Positions 7,373 through 15,902 of a stretch of DNA of 64,000 nt are shown here, piece by piece. How positions within the stretch are numbered: the first letter of the stretch is position 1; each line of letters starts with the position of its first letter. The position numbers and the translations under genes were made by a program. A model generated the notes under the pieces. That model saw nothing but the letters and a program-made list of their open reading frames with translations. It had not been told where the DNA came from and searched no databases. Origin of the DNA: Deltaproteobacteria bacterium (GTDB taxonomy: Bacteria > Desulfobacterota > Desulfuromonadia > Desulfuromonadales > Geopsychrobacteraceae); contig JAJRQI010000049.1 of the NCBI GenBank assembly GCA_024280335.1, forward strand, positions 38,300 to 102,299, written 5' to 3'.

Positions 7373-7401
7373 GTAAACCGAATCATCTGCCCTGCGTCTA
7401 A
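7373..7401 (+). promoter_or_regulatory. ECF-type promoter of the Met/Asn/Gln-repeat protein gene
   Basis: GTAAACC (7373-7379), 15-bp spacer, CGTCTAA (7395-7401). The -35 and -10 heptamers and spacing are identical to the sigma factor's own promoter at 5167-5195. The leader is about 135 nt. Confidence 0.75.
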
Positions 7402-7544
7402 GAGACATGTCTAGACACAAAAGGAAGCAAGAGTTGCAGGATTTCCTGCCTGACCCGGCCGCAGCTGTCCTCTCAAAAGGACAGAACTCAAAATGGAACG
7501 TAACCAGAAAATTTAACGATAATTTCATACCAAGGAGAAATCAA

Positions 7545-7910
7545 ATGTCGAAGAAAAAAATGTTCATCATCATGCTCGCCCTGGCAGTCAGCGTCGGTAG
7601 TGCAGGTCTGGCAACCGCCGGAAGAGGGGGCAGCGGTTCTCATGCAGGGGGTGGGGGATTTTCTCAGGGTCACGGCAGTATGAACCGTTCGATGGCGGGT
7701 ATGTCGCAGGATAATATGGCCACTCGCAATATGAGTCAGAACCGGAACATGAACCAGACCCGCAACATGAACCAGAACCGGGTGATGGATCAGAGTCAGA
7801 ACCGGGATATGAATCAGTACCAGAACCATGCACAGGATGGAACCGGCAACCATTACGGAGCCGCAACGCACAATGGAACCATGCAACAGCCGGGAAGCAC
7901 CACCGAGTGA
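7545..7910 (+). CDS. Secreted Met/Asn/Gln-repeat protein (unknown function)
   Basis: The 121-residue precursor starts at the ATG at 7545 behind AAGGAG; the upstream in-frame codons have no such site. A signal peptide (about 1-26, ending ATAGRGG) precedes a Gly/Ser/His stretch. Repeats of NM-x-Q-N-R follow (RNMSQNRNMNQTRNMNQNR and on to about residue 95). The sequence is low-complexity, without Cys, and looks disordered. Met- and His-rich secreted proteins sometimes bind copper or silver, but that is only a possibility here. The upstream promoter is a copy of the ECF sigma factor's own promoter, so it is probably an output of that stress response. Confidence 0.75.
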   Translation: MSKKKMFIIMLALAVSVGSAGLATAGRGGSGSHAGGGGFSQGHGSMNRSMAGMSQDNMATRNMSQNRNMNQTRNMNQNRVMDQSQNRDMNQYQNHAQDGTGNHYGAATHNGTMQQPGSTTE

Positions 7911-7958
7911 TAAGCCGTAAAATCCTGTTGGTCGGCTGATTTACTTGCCGTATACTAA

Positions 7959-7990
7959 GGAGCAGCCGCGAGATAATCCGCGGCTGCTCC
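7959..7990 (+). terminator. Strong hairpin between two genes
   Basis: A 12-bp perfect stem GGAGCAGCCGCG/CGCGGCTGCTCC has loop AGATAATC-like bases. It is followed by AGCTTTGTCC rather than a full T-run. It may end the upstream transcript or act as a processing hairpin in the leader of the next gene, whose start lies 28 bp on. Confidence 0.55.
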
Positions 7991-8017
7991 AGCTTTGTCC
8001 AAACGGAGGAATACCAG

Positions 8018-8857
8018 ATGAAGAGATGGAACAGCTTGAAAGTATGGGGGGGACTGCTGTTGGCAGTGGGTTTGTTGTTCTGCCAGACCGGCAGTGTACT
8101 TGGGGCATCAACAACACCCCTTTCGGTGAGCCTCGGTTTTGACTTTGCCAGCGGTGATTATGGAACAGACCAGACGACCGACAGCACTCGAATCCCCCTG
8201 ACCATCGGCTACACTCCCAGCGATCGACTCGATTTTGAGTTGGTGATCCCCTACCTCTACCAGAGCAACAATTCGGCCGTTTCGCTCGGCGGCATGCATT
8301 TTTCGGTGCAGAATTCAGGCACGACCGGTGGCGGAATGGGTGGCGGAGGCGGCACGGCCAACAGCGGTACTTCACAGAGCGGCCTGGGCGACATCACCTT
8401 GACGACCGGCTACGTCCTGCTGGCCGAGAAAGAACAAAGCCCCATGTTTCGTCCGCTGGTCTACGTCAAGTTCCCGACGGCCGATGAAAACAAGGGGCTC
8501 GGCACCGGAGCCTACGATTTCGGTGGCGGGCTGAGTCTGGGCAAAGGGGTTGGTAACTGGTTCACTTACGCCGAAGCCCTGTACATAGTTCCCGGTTCCA
8601 CCGCAAGTTTCAACCCGGATAACTACTGGACCTATCTGGTCTCTGCCAGTTATGCCCTGAGCGAACGACTTTCTTACGGCGTCGATCTATCGGGGGCGAC
8701 TGCAGCCTTTGCCGGCGGCAGCAATGCTCTCTACGCGGAAGCGAGTCTCAACTACTGGACCTCGCAAACCGGCAGTATCGGCGGCTATGTTTCCAAGGGA
8801 TTGAGCACCGGCAGCGCAGACTACGCACTCGGGTTCTATGGCGCGATCAATTTCTGA
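8018..8857 (+). CDS. Outer-membrane beta-barrel protein (transporter-like)
   Basis: The 279-residue precursor has a long N-terminal signal (cleavage about residue 30, VLGA). Alternating amphipathic strands follow throughout (SVSLGFDFASGDYG, RLDFELVIPYLYQ, LVYVKFPTAD, SASYALSERLSYGVDLS), ending in the C-terminal aromatic signature GFYGAINF used by the Bam complex. A Gly/Ser/Thr-rich loop with GGGMGGGGG lies at about 101-120. It resembles the MetA/phenol-degradation type outer-membrane family. Ligand unknown. It has its own ribosome site (GGAGGA) and no obvious operon partner. Confidence 0.75.
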   Translation: MKRWNSLKVWGGLLLAVGLLFCQTGSVLGASTTPLSVSLGFDFASGDYGTDQTTDSTRIPLTIGYTPSDRLDFELVIPYLYQSNNSAVSLGGMHFSVQNSGTTGGGMGGGGGTANSGTSQSGLGDITLTTGYVLLAEKEQSPMFRPLVYVKFPTADENKGLGTGAYDFGGGLSLGKGVGNWFTYAEALYIVPGSTASFNPDNYWTYLVSASYALSERLSYGVDLSGATAAFAGGSNALYAEASLNYWTSQTGSIGGYVSKGLSTGSADYALGFYGAINF

Positions 8858-8943
8858 GCAGCACGGAAGCTTCTGACAAAAAGGACAGCGGGAAAAAGGG
8901 GGCAGATTTACAATCTCCCGGAAAAAGAGTAAAGTTCCGCGTC

Positions 8944-10236
8944 ATGAGAATCCTTTTTATCAACCCGCCGAACTGCGGTCGCAGTCTCCCCGAAGAACGC
9001 TTCGGCATCGATTCACTCAAGCAGATCTTTCGCGGCGAGCCGCTGGCGCTGGAAGTTCTGGCCGGTAACCTGTCCGGGCACCAGTTACAGATTCTCGACC
9101 TGAAAGTCGAACCGGACGGTTTTGAGCAGCAACTGGACGGTTTCGCTCCGGAGCTGGTAGTGCTGACCGCCATGACCTGTGAGGCGCAGACCGTTCTCAA
9201 ACTGGCCGCCAAGGTCAAGCAGAGCTGCCGGGCGACCGTAGTGGTCGGCGGCGTCCATGCCTCGGCTGATCCGGAATTTTTCAACCGGCAGATGATCGAC
9301 TGGATCATCATCGGCCTCGGCAAACAGAGTTTGCGGCAGCTGGTCGATGCCCTGGACGCAGCAACTGCCGAGCAGGTAATTCCGGGGGTCGCCCGCACCA
9401 ACCCCGGCCGCCCCCTGAGCTATCGAAAACGCAAATACAGCCGCGCCGATCTAGCCGAGCAGCAAGCGCCACGTTACGATCTGGTCGAACACTACCGCCC
9501 CCACTATCGGCTGCAAACCCTCGACCTGCAACTCGGCTTTGTCACCTCGGCCGCCGGTTGTCCCTACGATTGCTCCTTCTGCTGCATCGCCCCGCTGACC
9601 GGTGGTGATTATCTGACCGCGACGATCGCAACGGTGATCCGCGATATCCAGAGCCTGCCGACGCCGATGATCCGCCTGGTCGACGCCAACACCTTCGGTA
9701 ATCCGCAGCATGCCCTGCAACTGGCGGCGGCGATCGAAACCGCCGGCTGCAACAAACAGTTTCTCGCCGATGTCCGCTCCGATACCGTAGTGCGCCATCC
9801 AGAGCTGCTGAAACGCTGGAAAGAAATCGGTCTGCGCGCCGTGGTGATCGGCTTTGAAGAGATCGAAGATGCGGCACTCGGGCTGATGAACAAAGAGAAC
9901 AGCGCCCGCACCAATCGGCAGGCGATCGAGATTCTGCACCGAATCGGGCTGACCATCGTCGGTGATTTCATCATCTCACCCGACTATACAGAACAACAGT
10001 TCGACAGTCTGGGAGCCTTTGTCAAACAACAGCAGATCGAACTGCCGATGTACACCATCCTGACCCCGCTCCCAGGAACACGCCTCTACCAGCAGTTGCG
10101 TGATAAGATATCCAATCACGACCTCGACTACTATACGTTGACCAACGCGGTGCTACCGACCTATCTTAACGAAGAACTCTTTTACCGATGCTACGCGGCC
10201 CTGCTGGCCGAGGGGCATCGTTCCGCAAAGGTTTAA
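8944..10236 (+). CDS. Cobalamin-binding-domain radical SAM protein (cluster rSAM-4)
   Basis: The 430-residue protein has an N-terminal Rossmann-like B12-binding region (about 1-140, with VVVGGVHASADP). The radical SAM TIM barrel carries CPYDCSFC (Cys206, Cys210, Cys213), the ligands of the [4Fe-4S] cluster that cleaves S-adenosylmethionine. Class B relatives (BchE, HpnJ and similar) do ring formation, methylation or reductive chemistry on lipids and tetrapyrroles. It is followed after 7 bp by a KAS III gene and points toward the large fatty-acid cluster, so a lipid or ACP-bound substrate is likely. No clear ribosome site precedes the ATG. Exact reaction unknown. Confidence 0.85.
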   Translation: MRILFINPPNCGRSLPEERFGIDSLKQIFRGEPLALEVLAGNLSGHQLQILDLKVEPDGFEQQLDGFAPELVVLTAMTCEAQTVLKLAAKVKQSCRATVVVGGVHASADPEFFNRQMIDWIIIGLGKQSLRQLVDALDAATAEQVIPGVARTNPGRPLSYRKRKYSRADLAEQQAPRYDLVEHYRPHYRLQTLDLQLGFVTSAAGCPYDCSFCCIAPLTGGDYLTATIATVIRDIQSLPTPMIRLVDANTFGNPQHALQLAAAIETAGCNKQFLADVRSDTVVRHPELLKRWKEIGLRAVVIGFEEIEDAALGLMNKENSARTNRQAIEILHRIGLTIVGDFIISPDYTEQQFDSLGAFVKQQQIELPMYTILTPLPGTRLYQQLRDKISNHDLDYYTLTNAVLPTYLNEELFYRCYAALLAEGHRSAKV

Positions 10237-10243
10237 ATCCTCA

Positions 10244-11392
10244 ATGGCCGTCTATATTACCGACCTGGCGAGTTTTCTGCCCAATGCCCCGGTTAGCAAC
10301 CAGCAGATGGAAGAAATCCTCGGCATGGTCAACCAGCTTCCATCACGCACCCGCCGGATTATTCTACGCAACAACCGGATCGAAAGCCGTCACTACGCCA
10401 TCGACCCGCAGACCGGCGCCACCACCCACAGCAACGCCCAACTGACCGCCGAAGCGATCCGCAGGCTCAAGCCGCAGGCTGATTTCAACCCCGAACAGAT
10501 CGAATGCCTCTGCTGCGGCACCTCCTCCCCCGACCAGCTGATGCCCGGCCACGGCGTGATGGTCCACGGCGAACTGGGCGGCCGCCCCTGCGAGGTCCTG
10601 AGCGCCGCCGGGATCTGCTCCGCCGGAATGAGCGCCCTGAAATACGCCTGGCTCAACGTCCTCTCCGACCAGAGCAGCAATGCCGTCGCCACCGGCTCCG
10701 AACTCGCCTCCTCGTTCATGCGCGCCCGCATCTGCGGCGCGATTGACCCACAAAAGGCCACGCAACTGGAAGAACAGCCGACCCTCTCTTTCGAGGCCGA
10801 CTTTCTGCGCTGGATGCTCTCCGACGGGGCCGGAGCCGCCTATCTGAGCAAGCGACCGGCAAGCGACGGTCTCTCCTTACGGATCGACTGGATCGAGCTG
10901 CTCTCTTTTGCCAACCAGCTGGAGACCTGCATGTACGCCGGGGCGGACAAACTGGCGGACGGCTCTTTGCGCGGCTGGCGCGAGAATGAATCGCTGACAG
11001 CGACACTGGCCAGCGACAGCTTGCTGATCAAGCAGGATGTCAAGCTGCTCAACCAGGAGATTATCACCACCGCCGTCGAACGCAGCCTGCCGCGCCTGAT
11101 CGACAAACATCAATTAGCGGCCGAACAGATCGACTGGTTTCTGCCCCACTATTCATCCGACTACTTTCGCCAGGATCTGCACGACCGGATGGCGCAGATC
11201 GGTTTCGGCATCCCTTTTAAGCGCTGGTTCACCAACCTGACCACAAAAGGGAACACTGGCTCAGCCTCGATCTACATTATCCTGGAAGAGCTGTTCCATT
11301 CCGGCCGACTGGAAAAAGGCCAGAAGCTGCTCTGCTTCATCCCCGAAAGCGGCCGTTTTTCCATGTGTTACATGCAGCTGACCGTCGTTTGA
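10244..11392 (+). CDS. 3-oxoacyl-ACP synthase III-like ketosynthase
   Basis: The 382-residue protein is a thiolase-fold KAS III enzyme with an intact Cys-His-Asn triad: Cys125 in SAAGICSAGMSAL, His302 in LPHYSS, and Asn337 in TTKGNTGSAS. Such enzymes condense a CoA- or ACP-bound starter with a second acyl unit, or join two acyl chains (DarB/OleA type). It forms a two-gene operon with the preceding radical SAM gene. As the window shows no ammonia lyase or aryl-CoA ligase, this enzyme is a good candidate for chain initiation, or for a final head-to-head joining step, in the adjacent cluster. The choice between these is open. Confidence 0.88.
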   Translation: MAVYITDLASFLPNAPVSNQQMEEILGMVNQLPSRTRRIILRNNRIESRHYAIDPQTGATTHSNAQLTAEAIRRLKPQADFNPEQIECLCCGTSSPDQLMPGHGVMVHGELGGRPCEVLSAAGICSAGMSALKYAWLNVLSDQSSNAVATGSELASSFMRARICGAIDPQKATQLEEQPTLSFEADFLRWMLSDGAGAAYLSKRPASDGLSLRIDWIELLSFANQLETCMYAGADKLADGSLRGWRENESLTATLASDSLLIKQDVKLLNQEIITTAVERSLPRLIDKHQLAAEQIDWFLPHYSSDYFRQDLHDRMAQIGFGIPFKRWFTNLTTKGNTGSASIYIILEELFHSGRLEKGQKLLCFIPESGRFSMCYMQLTVV

Positions 11393-11429
11393 AGCGATTT
11401 TTTTGCGTAACGATGCAGCTAGCTGCAGT

Positions 11430-11535
11430 AAACTCGGGACTGTCCCAAGATGTTTATGGAACTGTAGTGCTTCACGCCGCAAAAGCCTGGGACAGCCCCC
11501 TCTAAAAACAAAGAGCGCGGAGACAGTCCCGGTTT
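11430..11535. repeat. Inverted-repeat element with GGGACTGTC ends
   Basis: AAACTCGGGACTGTC (11430-11444) is matched in reverse by GACAGTCCCGGTTT (11522-11535), with a third partial copy (GGGACAGCCCCC) inside. This type of short mobile intergenic element is common in deltaproteobacteria. There is no coding content between 11393 and 11664. Confidence 0.55.
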
Positions 11536-11546
11536 TGCTAAAGACC

Positions 11547-11615
11547 GTCATCCTCGCGAAAGCGGGGATCCACGCTGCATAAAAAACACTGAATTCCCGC
11601 CTTCGCGGGAATGAC
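11547..11615. repeat. REP-like paired palindrome (GTCAT...ATGAC)
   Basis: GTCATCCTCGCGAAAGCGGGG and CCCGCCTTCGCGGGAATGAC-type arms face each other across about 30 bp. Related units occur at 32848-32916 and 40508-40585, so it is a dispersed family in this genome. Confidence 0.75.
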
Positions 11616-11664
11616 GAGATATGAGTAGCACCTAGAAAGACTTGGACGAAGGTCCATAGTTTTG

Positions 11665-12453
11665 CTACGGTTTATTTTTCGGATAGCCGATCAGATAGGT
11701 ATTTTTCAAGGGCGTTTTCGGCGAGCTGCTCTCGCCGATCTCCCACTCGAAGGAAGCCGCATTGCTGACCTTTTCGAGCATCTCTTGCATTTCATCCTGA
11801 GAATAACTGCGCAGATGAGAGACGCTGCTGTCCCACAAAAGCAGCAGAGGAACGATCGGGATCAGATAGGAAAACAACAATCGGGAGCCGGTTAACGGCT
11901 TGGCAAACAACATCTTTGCAAACAACAGCAGCCAGGCAATCGGCGTCAGCAGAAAGTTTACTGGCCGCCGACCGGTAAATTCAAAAATACAGATCGGCAT
12001 CTGTTTGTTAACGGCATCCTGGATGATTGACAGGGCTTCATCGGCAGCAAAATGATGAAAGCTGGAGAACAGGGTTCGAACCCCTTCTAACTCAGGGGCA
12101 ATATTCAAGGCATCGACCGATTCGGCTTGGTAGTCAAATACCGGGTGACTATCTGCCAGCGCCTTCAGTGCAGTTTCGTTAGGGTAAAGATCGGTCAGGG
12201 TAATGCGCTCAGGCAGCTCGGCAGATTTTTCGATTTCACCAAGCAGGTACTCCCAGGGCCCGGTTCCTCCTGAACAAAGATCAACGACCTTTTTTGTCTG
12301 CGCGTGCTGCAGAACCCAAAGAAATTCCGGAATAATCGGGTCATATATTTTCATCTCGAGGATCAGATAGTGCAGCGCATCAGTCATCTGGTTGCGCAAC
12401 AGCTGTGGAAACCATCGCTGGTCTTCGATTTCAAAGAGTCTCGGCCACCTCAT
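11665..12453 (-). CDS. Class I SAM-dependent methyltransferase-like protein with membrane segment
   Basis: The 262-residue protein has a Rossmann methyltransferase core, with motif I VVDLCSGGTGPWEYL near residue 56 and an acidic residue after the second strand (LTDLYPNE). At about residues 165-205 it contains a hydrophobic membrane-associated stretch (LLTPIAWLLLFAKMLF, then LIPIVPLLLLW). It is the last gene of the minus-strand cluster, 40 bp after an ACP gene, with ribosome site GGAGGG. Methylation of a lipid or head group is likely. The substrate is not known. Confidence 0.78.
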   Translation of the reverse strand: MRWPRLFEIEDQRWFPQLLRNQMTDALHYLILEMKIYDPIIPEFLWVLQHAQTKKVVDLCSGGTGPWEYLLGEIEKSAELPERITLTDLYPNETALKALADSHPVFDYQAESVDALNIAPELEGVRTLFSSFHHFAADEALSIIQDAVNKQMPICIFEFTGRRPVNFLLTPIAWLLLFAKMLFAKPLTGSRLLFSYLIPIVPLLLLWDSSVSHLRSYSQDEMQEMLEKVSNAASFEWEIGESSSPKTPLKNTYLIGYPKNKP

Positions 12454-12492
12454 TCGGTCCCTCCGCAGATCTTTAGCCGCAGATCTTTAGCC

Positions 12493-12765
12493 TCAGCTCT
12501 TTGCAGGCTGCTTCAGCCGGATAAAGTCAGCCAGGGTTTTCAGCGACTGCAAAACTTCACGCCCCGAATCCTTGCCGCCGATCCGTACCCCGTAGGTTTT
12601 CTGCACCGCCACCACCACCTCAACGGCGTCGAGCGAGTCGAGGCCAAAGGGCGAATCGGGCCCGATCAAGGGGGCATCCGCCGGGATATCCTGCGGCGAG
12701 ACATCCTCTACATTGCAGAATTTAATGATCAGCTCTGCCAGTTCACGTTCGAAATTATCACTCAT
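12493..12765 (-). CDS. Acyl carrier protein (ACP-3)
   Basis: The 90-residue protein carries the phosphopantetheine site GLDSLDAVE with Ser44. Helix II matches the recognition surface of type II fatty acid/polyketide ACPs. It lies between an ABC exporter permease and a methyltransferase gene in the distal part of the cluster. It is one of three different ACPs in the cluster, so separate ACPs may serve starter, elongation and transfer steps. The nearby BtrH-like gene would fit an ACP-to-acceptor transfer from this ACP. Confidence 0.93.
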   Translation of the reverse strand: MSDNFERELAELIIKFCNVEDVSPQDIPADAPLIGPDSPFGLDSLDAVEVVVAVQKTYGVRIGGKDSGREVLQSLKTLADFIRLKQPAKS

Positions 12766-12802
12766 TTCTGTTGTTCCAACCTTTCTTTTTCAATTAATCG
12801 AT

Positions 12803-14122
12803 TTACATCCCCCGTCGTCGGTGGCGAAACAGCAGGGCGGCAAAAAACATACAGAGCAGAAAAAACCCGCTCAGAGCAGCAACCCGCGGCAGGACGCTGA
12901 GCAGATTGCCCTCGCGGACGAAGATTTCCAGAAACGCATCAAGCCCCCAGCCGAGCGGCGAAATTACGCTCAGCTGCTGCATGGTCCGCGGCATCACGTA
13001 AACCGGCACCATCACGCCGCCCAGCGCCGCTGCGATCACCACCGAAACCGCGCCGAAGGTTGACGCCTGATCGTAACTGCGCGCCAGCACCCCGACCAGA
13101 ATCCCGTAGCCGCAGGCCGCCAGTGCCGCACTTATTGCCACCACCAATAAAGCCAGCGGCGCAGCACCGAGTTCCAGCACTGGTGTGCCGAGCAGCGGCA
13201 GAATATATCTGCCGACCAGCAGCATCAGGCCGAACTGCAGCAGGCAGATCAGCAGGTAGGCAAAAACCTTGCCGAGCAGCAGACTGCCGCTGGAGACCGG
13301 CATCGTCATCAGCCGGGTCAAGGTGCCCTCCTGACGCTCGCGGATCAGGGTTCCGGCCAGCGGGATGACGATAAAAAACATACCGAACAGGGTCCAGGCC
13401 GGGACGTTCTGCTGTACCGAGGTCGGTAACGTAGTATATTTTTCCGGGTAGGCCGACTCCTCGCTCAATTCGATCAGCGTCTCACCGCTCCAATCGGCAG
13501 AGAGCGACGGCAGCTCCAGTTGCAGTCCGGCGGCCCCGTAGGCCGACAGCTGCTGATCGATGCTGCGCTGTAACTCTTCCGGCAGCAGCCGCCCGAACGC
13601 CTTACTCTTGCGGGCGATTTCCAGACCGAGGACGCCCCGCTGCAGCGCGTTACTGACCGCGGTGCGATAGACGCCGCGCACGGTCGGATCGAAAAATATC
13701 AGCATACGACTGGAGGTCAGCGCGACCTGTTCGTTGCGCAACGCCGCTCGAACCGCCGCTTCGGCCGCCGCATTGATCCCGGCACTGAACCCGGCCGGAA
13801 CAACAATCGCGAACTGGTAGTCGCCGCTGAAAACCTTCTGCCGCGCCGTTGCTGTATCGAGCTGCTCACCGGCAAGCTCCGTCACCAGTTCAAGCGCCCC
13901 GGTCGCAGCAAGTCTGGTCGCAAACTCCGCCCCCAGCGCCCCCTCATCAAGGTTGACGAACAGGGCGCGGGTCGCGCTCTGTCCGCTGGCGCGAAACAGG
14001 TTATCCTGAATCAGCGACAACACCAGTACCAGCAGCATCGGCATGACAAACAGCACCAGCAGACCACCTCGATCACGGCTAAGCAGCAGCAGTTCTTTTT
14101 TGATGTTCGCCAGCAACAACAT
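12803..14122 (-). CDS. ABC-2 type exporter permease
   Basis: The 439-residue membrane protein has one N-terminal helix (about 20-42) and a large extracytoplasmic domain (about 45-240). Five or more C-terminal helices follow, with the ABC-2 motif region IPLAGTLIRERQEGTLTRLMTMP. It starts 11 bp after the ATPase gene and pairs with it. Such two-component exporters move lipids, drugs or polymers across the inner membrane. The permease probably exports a cluster product or intermediate, alongside the MMPL protein further upstream. Confidence 0.9.
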   Translation of the reverse strand: MLLLANIKKELLLLSRDRGGLLVLFVMPMLLVLVLSLIQDNLFRASGQSATRALFVNLDEGALGAEFATRLAATGALELVTELAGEQLDTATARQKVFSGDYQFAIVVPAGFSAGINAAAEAAVRAALRNEQVALTSSRMLIFFDPTVRGVYRTAVSNALQRGVLGLEIARKSKAFGRLLPEELQRSIDQQLSAYGAAGLQLELPSLSADWSGETLIELSEESAYPEKYTTLPTSVQQNVPAWTLFGMFFIVIPLAGTLIRERQEGTLTRLMTMPVSSGSLLLGKVFAYLLICLLQFGLMLLVGRYILPLLGTPVLELGAAPLALLVVAISAALAACGYGILVGVLARSYDQASTFGAVSVVIAAALGGVMVPVYVMPRTMQQLSVISPLGWGLDAFLEIFVREGNLLSVLPRVAALSGFFLLCMFFAALLFRHRRRGM

Positions 14123-14133
14123 AGCAGTCCGTT

Positions 14134-14898
14134 TCAGTCGCGCAGCTGTTTCCCGGTCAATTTCAGGAACAGCTCTTCAAGGTTCTCACAGTCGGCCGCG
14201 TCGCTCACCAGTTGTGTCGGCGTACCCTGGGCGATCACCCGCCCGGCATCGATGATCGCAATCTCGTCGCACAACTGCTGCGCCTCTTCCATATAATGGG
14301 TGGTGTAAAGCAGCGTCATCCCGGCGCGGTTCAGCTCGGCAATCCGGTCCAGAATCAGGTTGCGGGATTGCGCATCGATGCCGACCGTCGGTTCATCCAG
14401 AAACAGCAGCTCCGGTTCATGGAGAATCCCGACCGCTAGATTCGCCCGCCGCTTCATCCCGCCGGAATAGGTGGCGATACGCCGGTCGGCGCAGTCGAGC
14501 AGTCCGACCAGTTCCAGACATTCCTCCAGCCGCGCCTCGATCCGCTGACGCGGGATACGCTGAATCCGGGCAAAGTAACGCAGATTTTCCCGCGCGCTCA
14601 AACTGGGATAGAGGGCGATCTCCTGCGGCACCAGACCGATCAGTCGCCGCACCGCATCCGCCTGACGAACCACATCCTGACCGAGCAGAATCGCCATCCC
14701 GGCAGTCGGCCGCAACAGGGTGCAGAGGATCGAGATCGCCGTGGTCTTGCCCGCGCCGTTTGGACCGAGCAGGCCGAAGATACTGCCGCGCGCAACCTTC
14801 AGGTTCAGTCCAGCGAGCGCCGGTTGCTCTGAACCGGGATAGATTTTGACCAAATTCTCGATCAACAGCGCACTGTCGGTACTGGTTTGCGTCATCAT
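14134..14898 (-). CDS. ABC exporter ATP-binding protein
   Basis: The 254-residue ATPase shows Walker A GPNGAGKTT, Q-loop LVPQEIALYP, signature YSGGMKRR, Walker B LLFLDEPTVGID and the H-loop TTHYMEE, all intact. It is of the drug/lipid exporter (DrrA/CcmA) type. Its start overlaps the stop of the BtrH-like gene by 4 bp, and the permease gene follows closely. Confidence 0.94.
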   Translation of the reverse strand: MMTQTSTDSALLIENLVKIYPGSEQPALAGLNLKVARGSIFGLLGPNGAGKTTAISILCTLLRPTAGMAILLGQDVVRQADAVRRLIGLVPQEIALYPSLSARENLRYFARIQRIPRQRIEARLEECLELVGLLDCADRRIATYSGGMKRRANLAVGILHEPELLFLDEPTVGIDAQSRNLILDRIAELNRAGMTLLYTTHYMEEAQQLCDEIAIIDAGRVIAQGTPTQLVSDAADCENLEELFLKLTGKQLRD

Positions 14899-15902
14899 TG
14901 CTTGCCGATCGCCGCCTGCAGCTGTTTAAACAGGATTTCTTCCTCGGCTGCGCACTGCCGCAGCAGCTGCGCCAGCTCGTCGAATGAATCGCTGATCGCC
15001 ACCCGGCCCTTGCAGACCCGCGCGGCGATCAGCGCAAACTCCCGCCACAGGTCACCGACTTCGGTGCAGCGCTGTGACAAGCCGATCAGCTGGTCGTTCT
15101 CCAGCAGCTCGGCGGCTTCCTGTAAAAAAGCGGCGTAGATGAAGCGGAAGCCGCCACCGCCGGTACCGATCTCCTCCTGCATGCGGATGATGTGCCCGAG
15201 CCGCAAAAGTGTCTGCTGCTCGCCGAGTTTGCCCGGCCAGTTGGCCAGTTGCCGGGCGAGTAGGCGGATGCCGCGTACCCCGATCAAGGGGAGCGGAACA
15301 TGCAGCATCGTCCGGCAGACGTCGCGGATACCCGCTTTAATCGCCTGCGGCAGGTCAAAGCGCTCCGGCATCTTTTCGATGTAGTAGAGTTTCCCCTTCG
15401 GTGCCAGCGCCCCCTTGGCAAAGCGGGCCTTACGCAGGTCGACCGCCGGACAGCGGACCGTCTCCTCAAAGATCGGATCGCTGATCAGATAGTCGTCAGC
15501 CTCTTTGCCGAAGACCACCAGGTTGTGACCGTTGAAATGAAACCGATAGGCGGGCGGAAAGAACGGCAGCCAGAACACCCCGGTCTGCGCTCCGACCGGC
15601 CGCCCGGTTGCGAGCAAGCGATCAAGCTCTGCCTCGGCGGTGGCCGGGTTGCTGAACTGCTGTTTTTTAACCTCGATCCCGAGCCGCCGGGTCGCCTTTT
15701 TGAAGATATGGCCGGGGGCGATGCGACAGGTCGTCAGCGGCAGATAATTGATTTTGATAAAGGGCACATAGGCAAAAAACAGTCCGCCGCCGATGCCGAA
15801 GGCCAGCGCCTCGGAGCAGGGGAGGCCATGATGGTTCAGCAGGTTCGCGGTAACCCCGCTTTCGCAATGGGCGAACTGGCGATGGGTAAAATCGATCTTC
15901 AC
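14895..15902 (-). CDS. BtrH-like acyl transferase (BtrH N-terminal domain plus DUF4872)
   Basis: The 335-residue protein begins with the BtrH-type N-terminal fold: HCESGVTANLLNHHG places a Cys at about residue 13, and FNGHNLVVFG supplies a later His. A helical C-terminal DUF4872 region follows. In butirosin biosynthesis BtrH moves an acyl group from an ACP to an aminoglycoside amine. By analogy this one could transfer the cluster's acyl product from an ACP to an amine or alcohol acceptor. It overlaps both neighbours by 4 bp (unknown 149-aa gene upstream, ABC ATPase downstream). Acceptor unknown. Confidence 0.75.
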   Translation of the reverse strand: MKIDFTHRQFAHCESGVTANLLNHHGLPCSEALAFGIGGGLFFAYVPFIKINYLPLTTCRIAPGHIFKKATRRLGIEVKKQQFSNPATAEAELDRLLATGRPVGAQTGVFWLPFFPPAYRFHFNGHNLVVFGKEADDYLISDPIFEETVRCPAVDLRKARFAKGALAPKGKLYYIEKMPERFDLPQAIKAGIRDVCRTMLHVPLPLIGVRGIRLLARQLANWPGKLGEQQTLLRLGHIIRMQEEIGTGGGGFRFIYAAFLQEAAELLENDQLIGLSQRCTEVGDLWREFALIAARVCKGRVAISDSFDELAQLLRQCAAEEEILFKQLQAAIGKQ

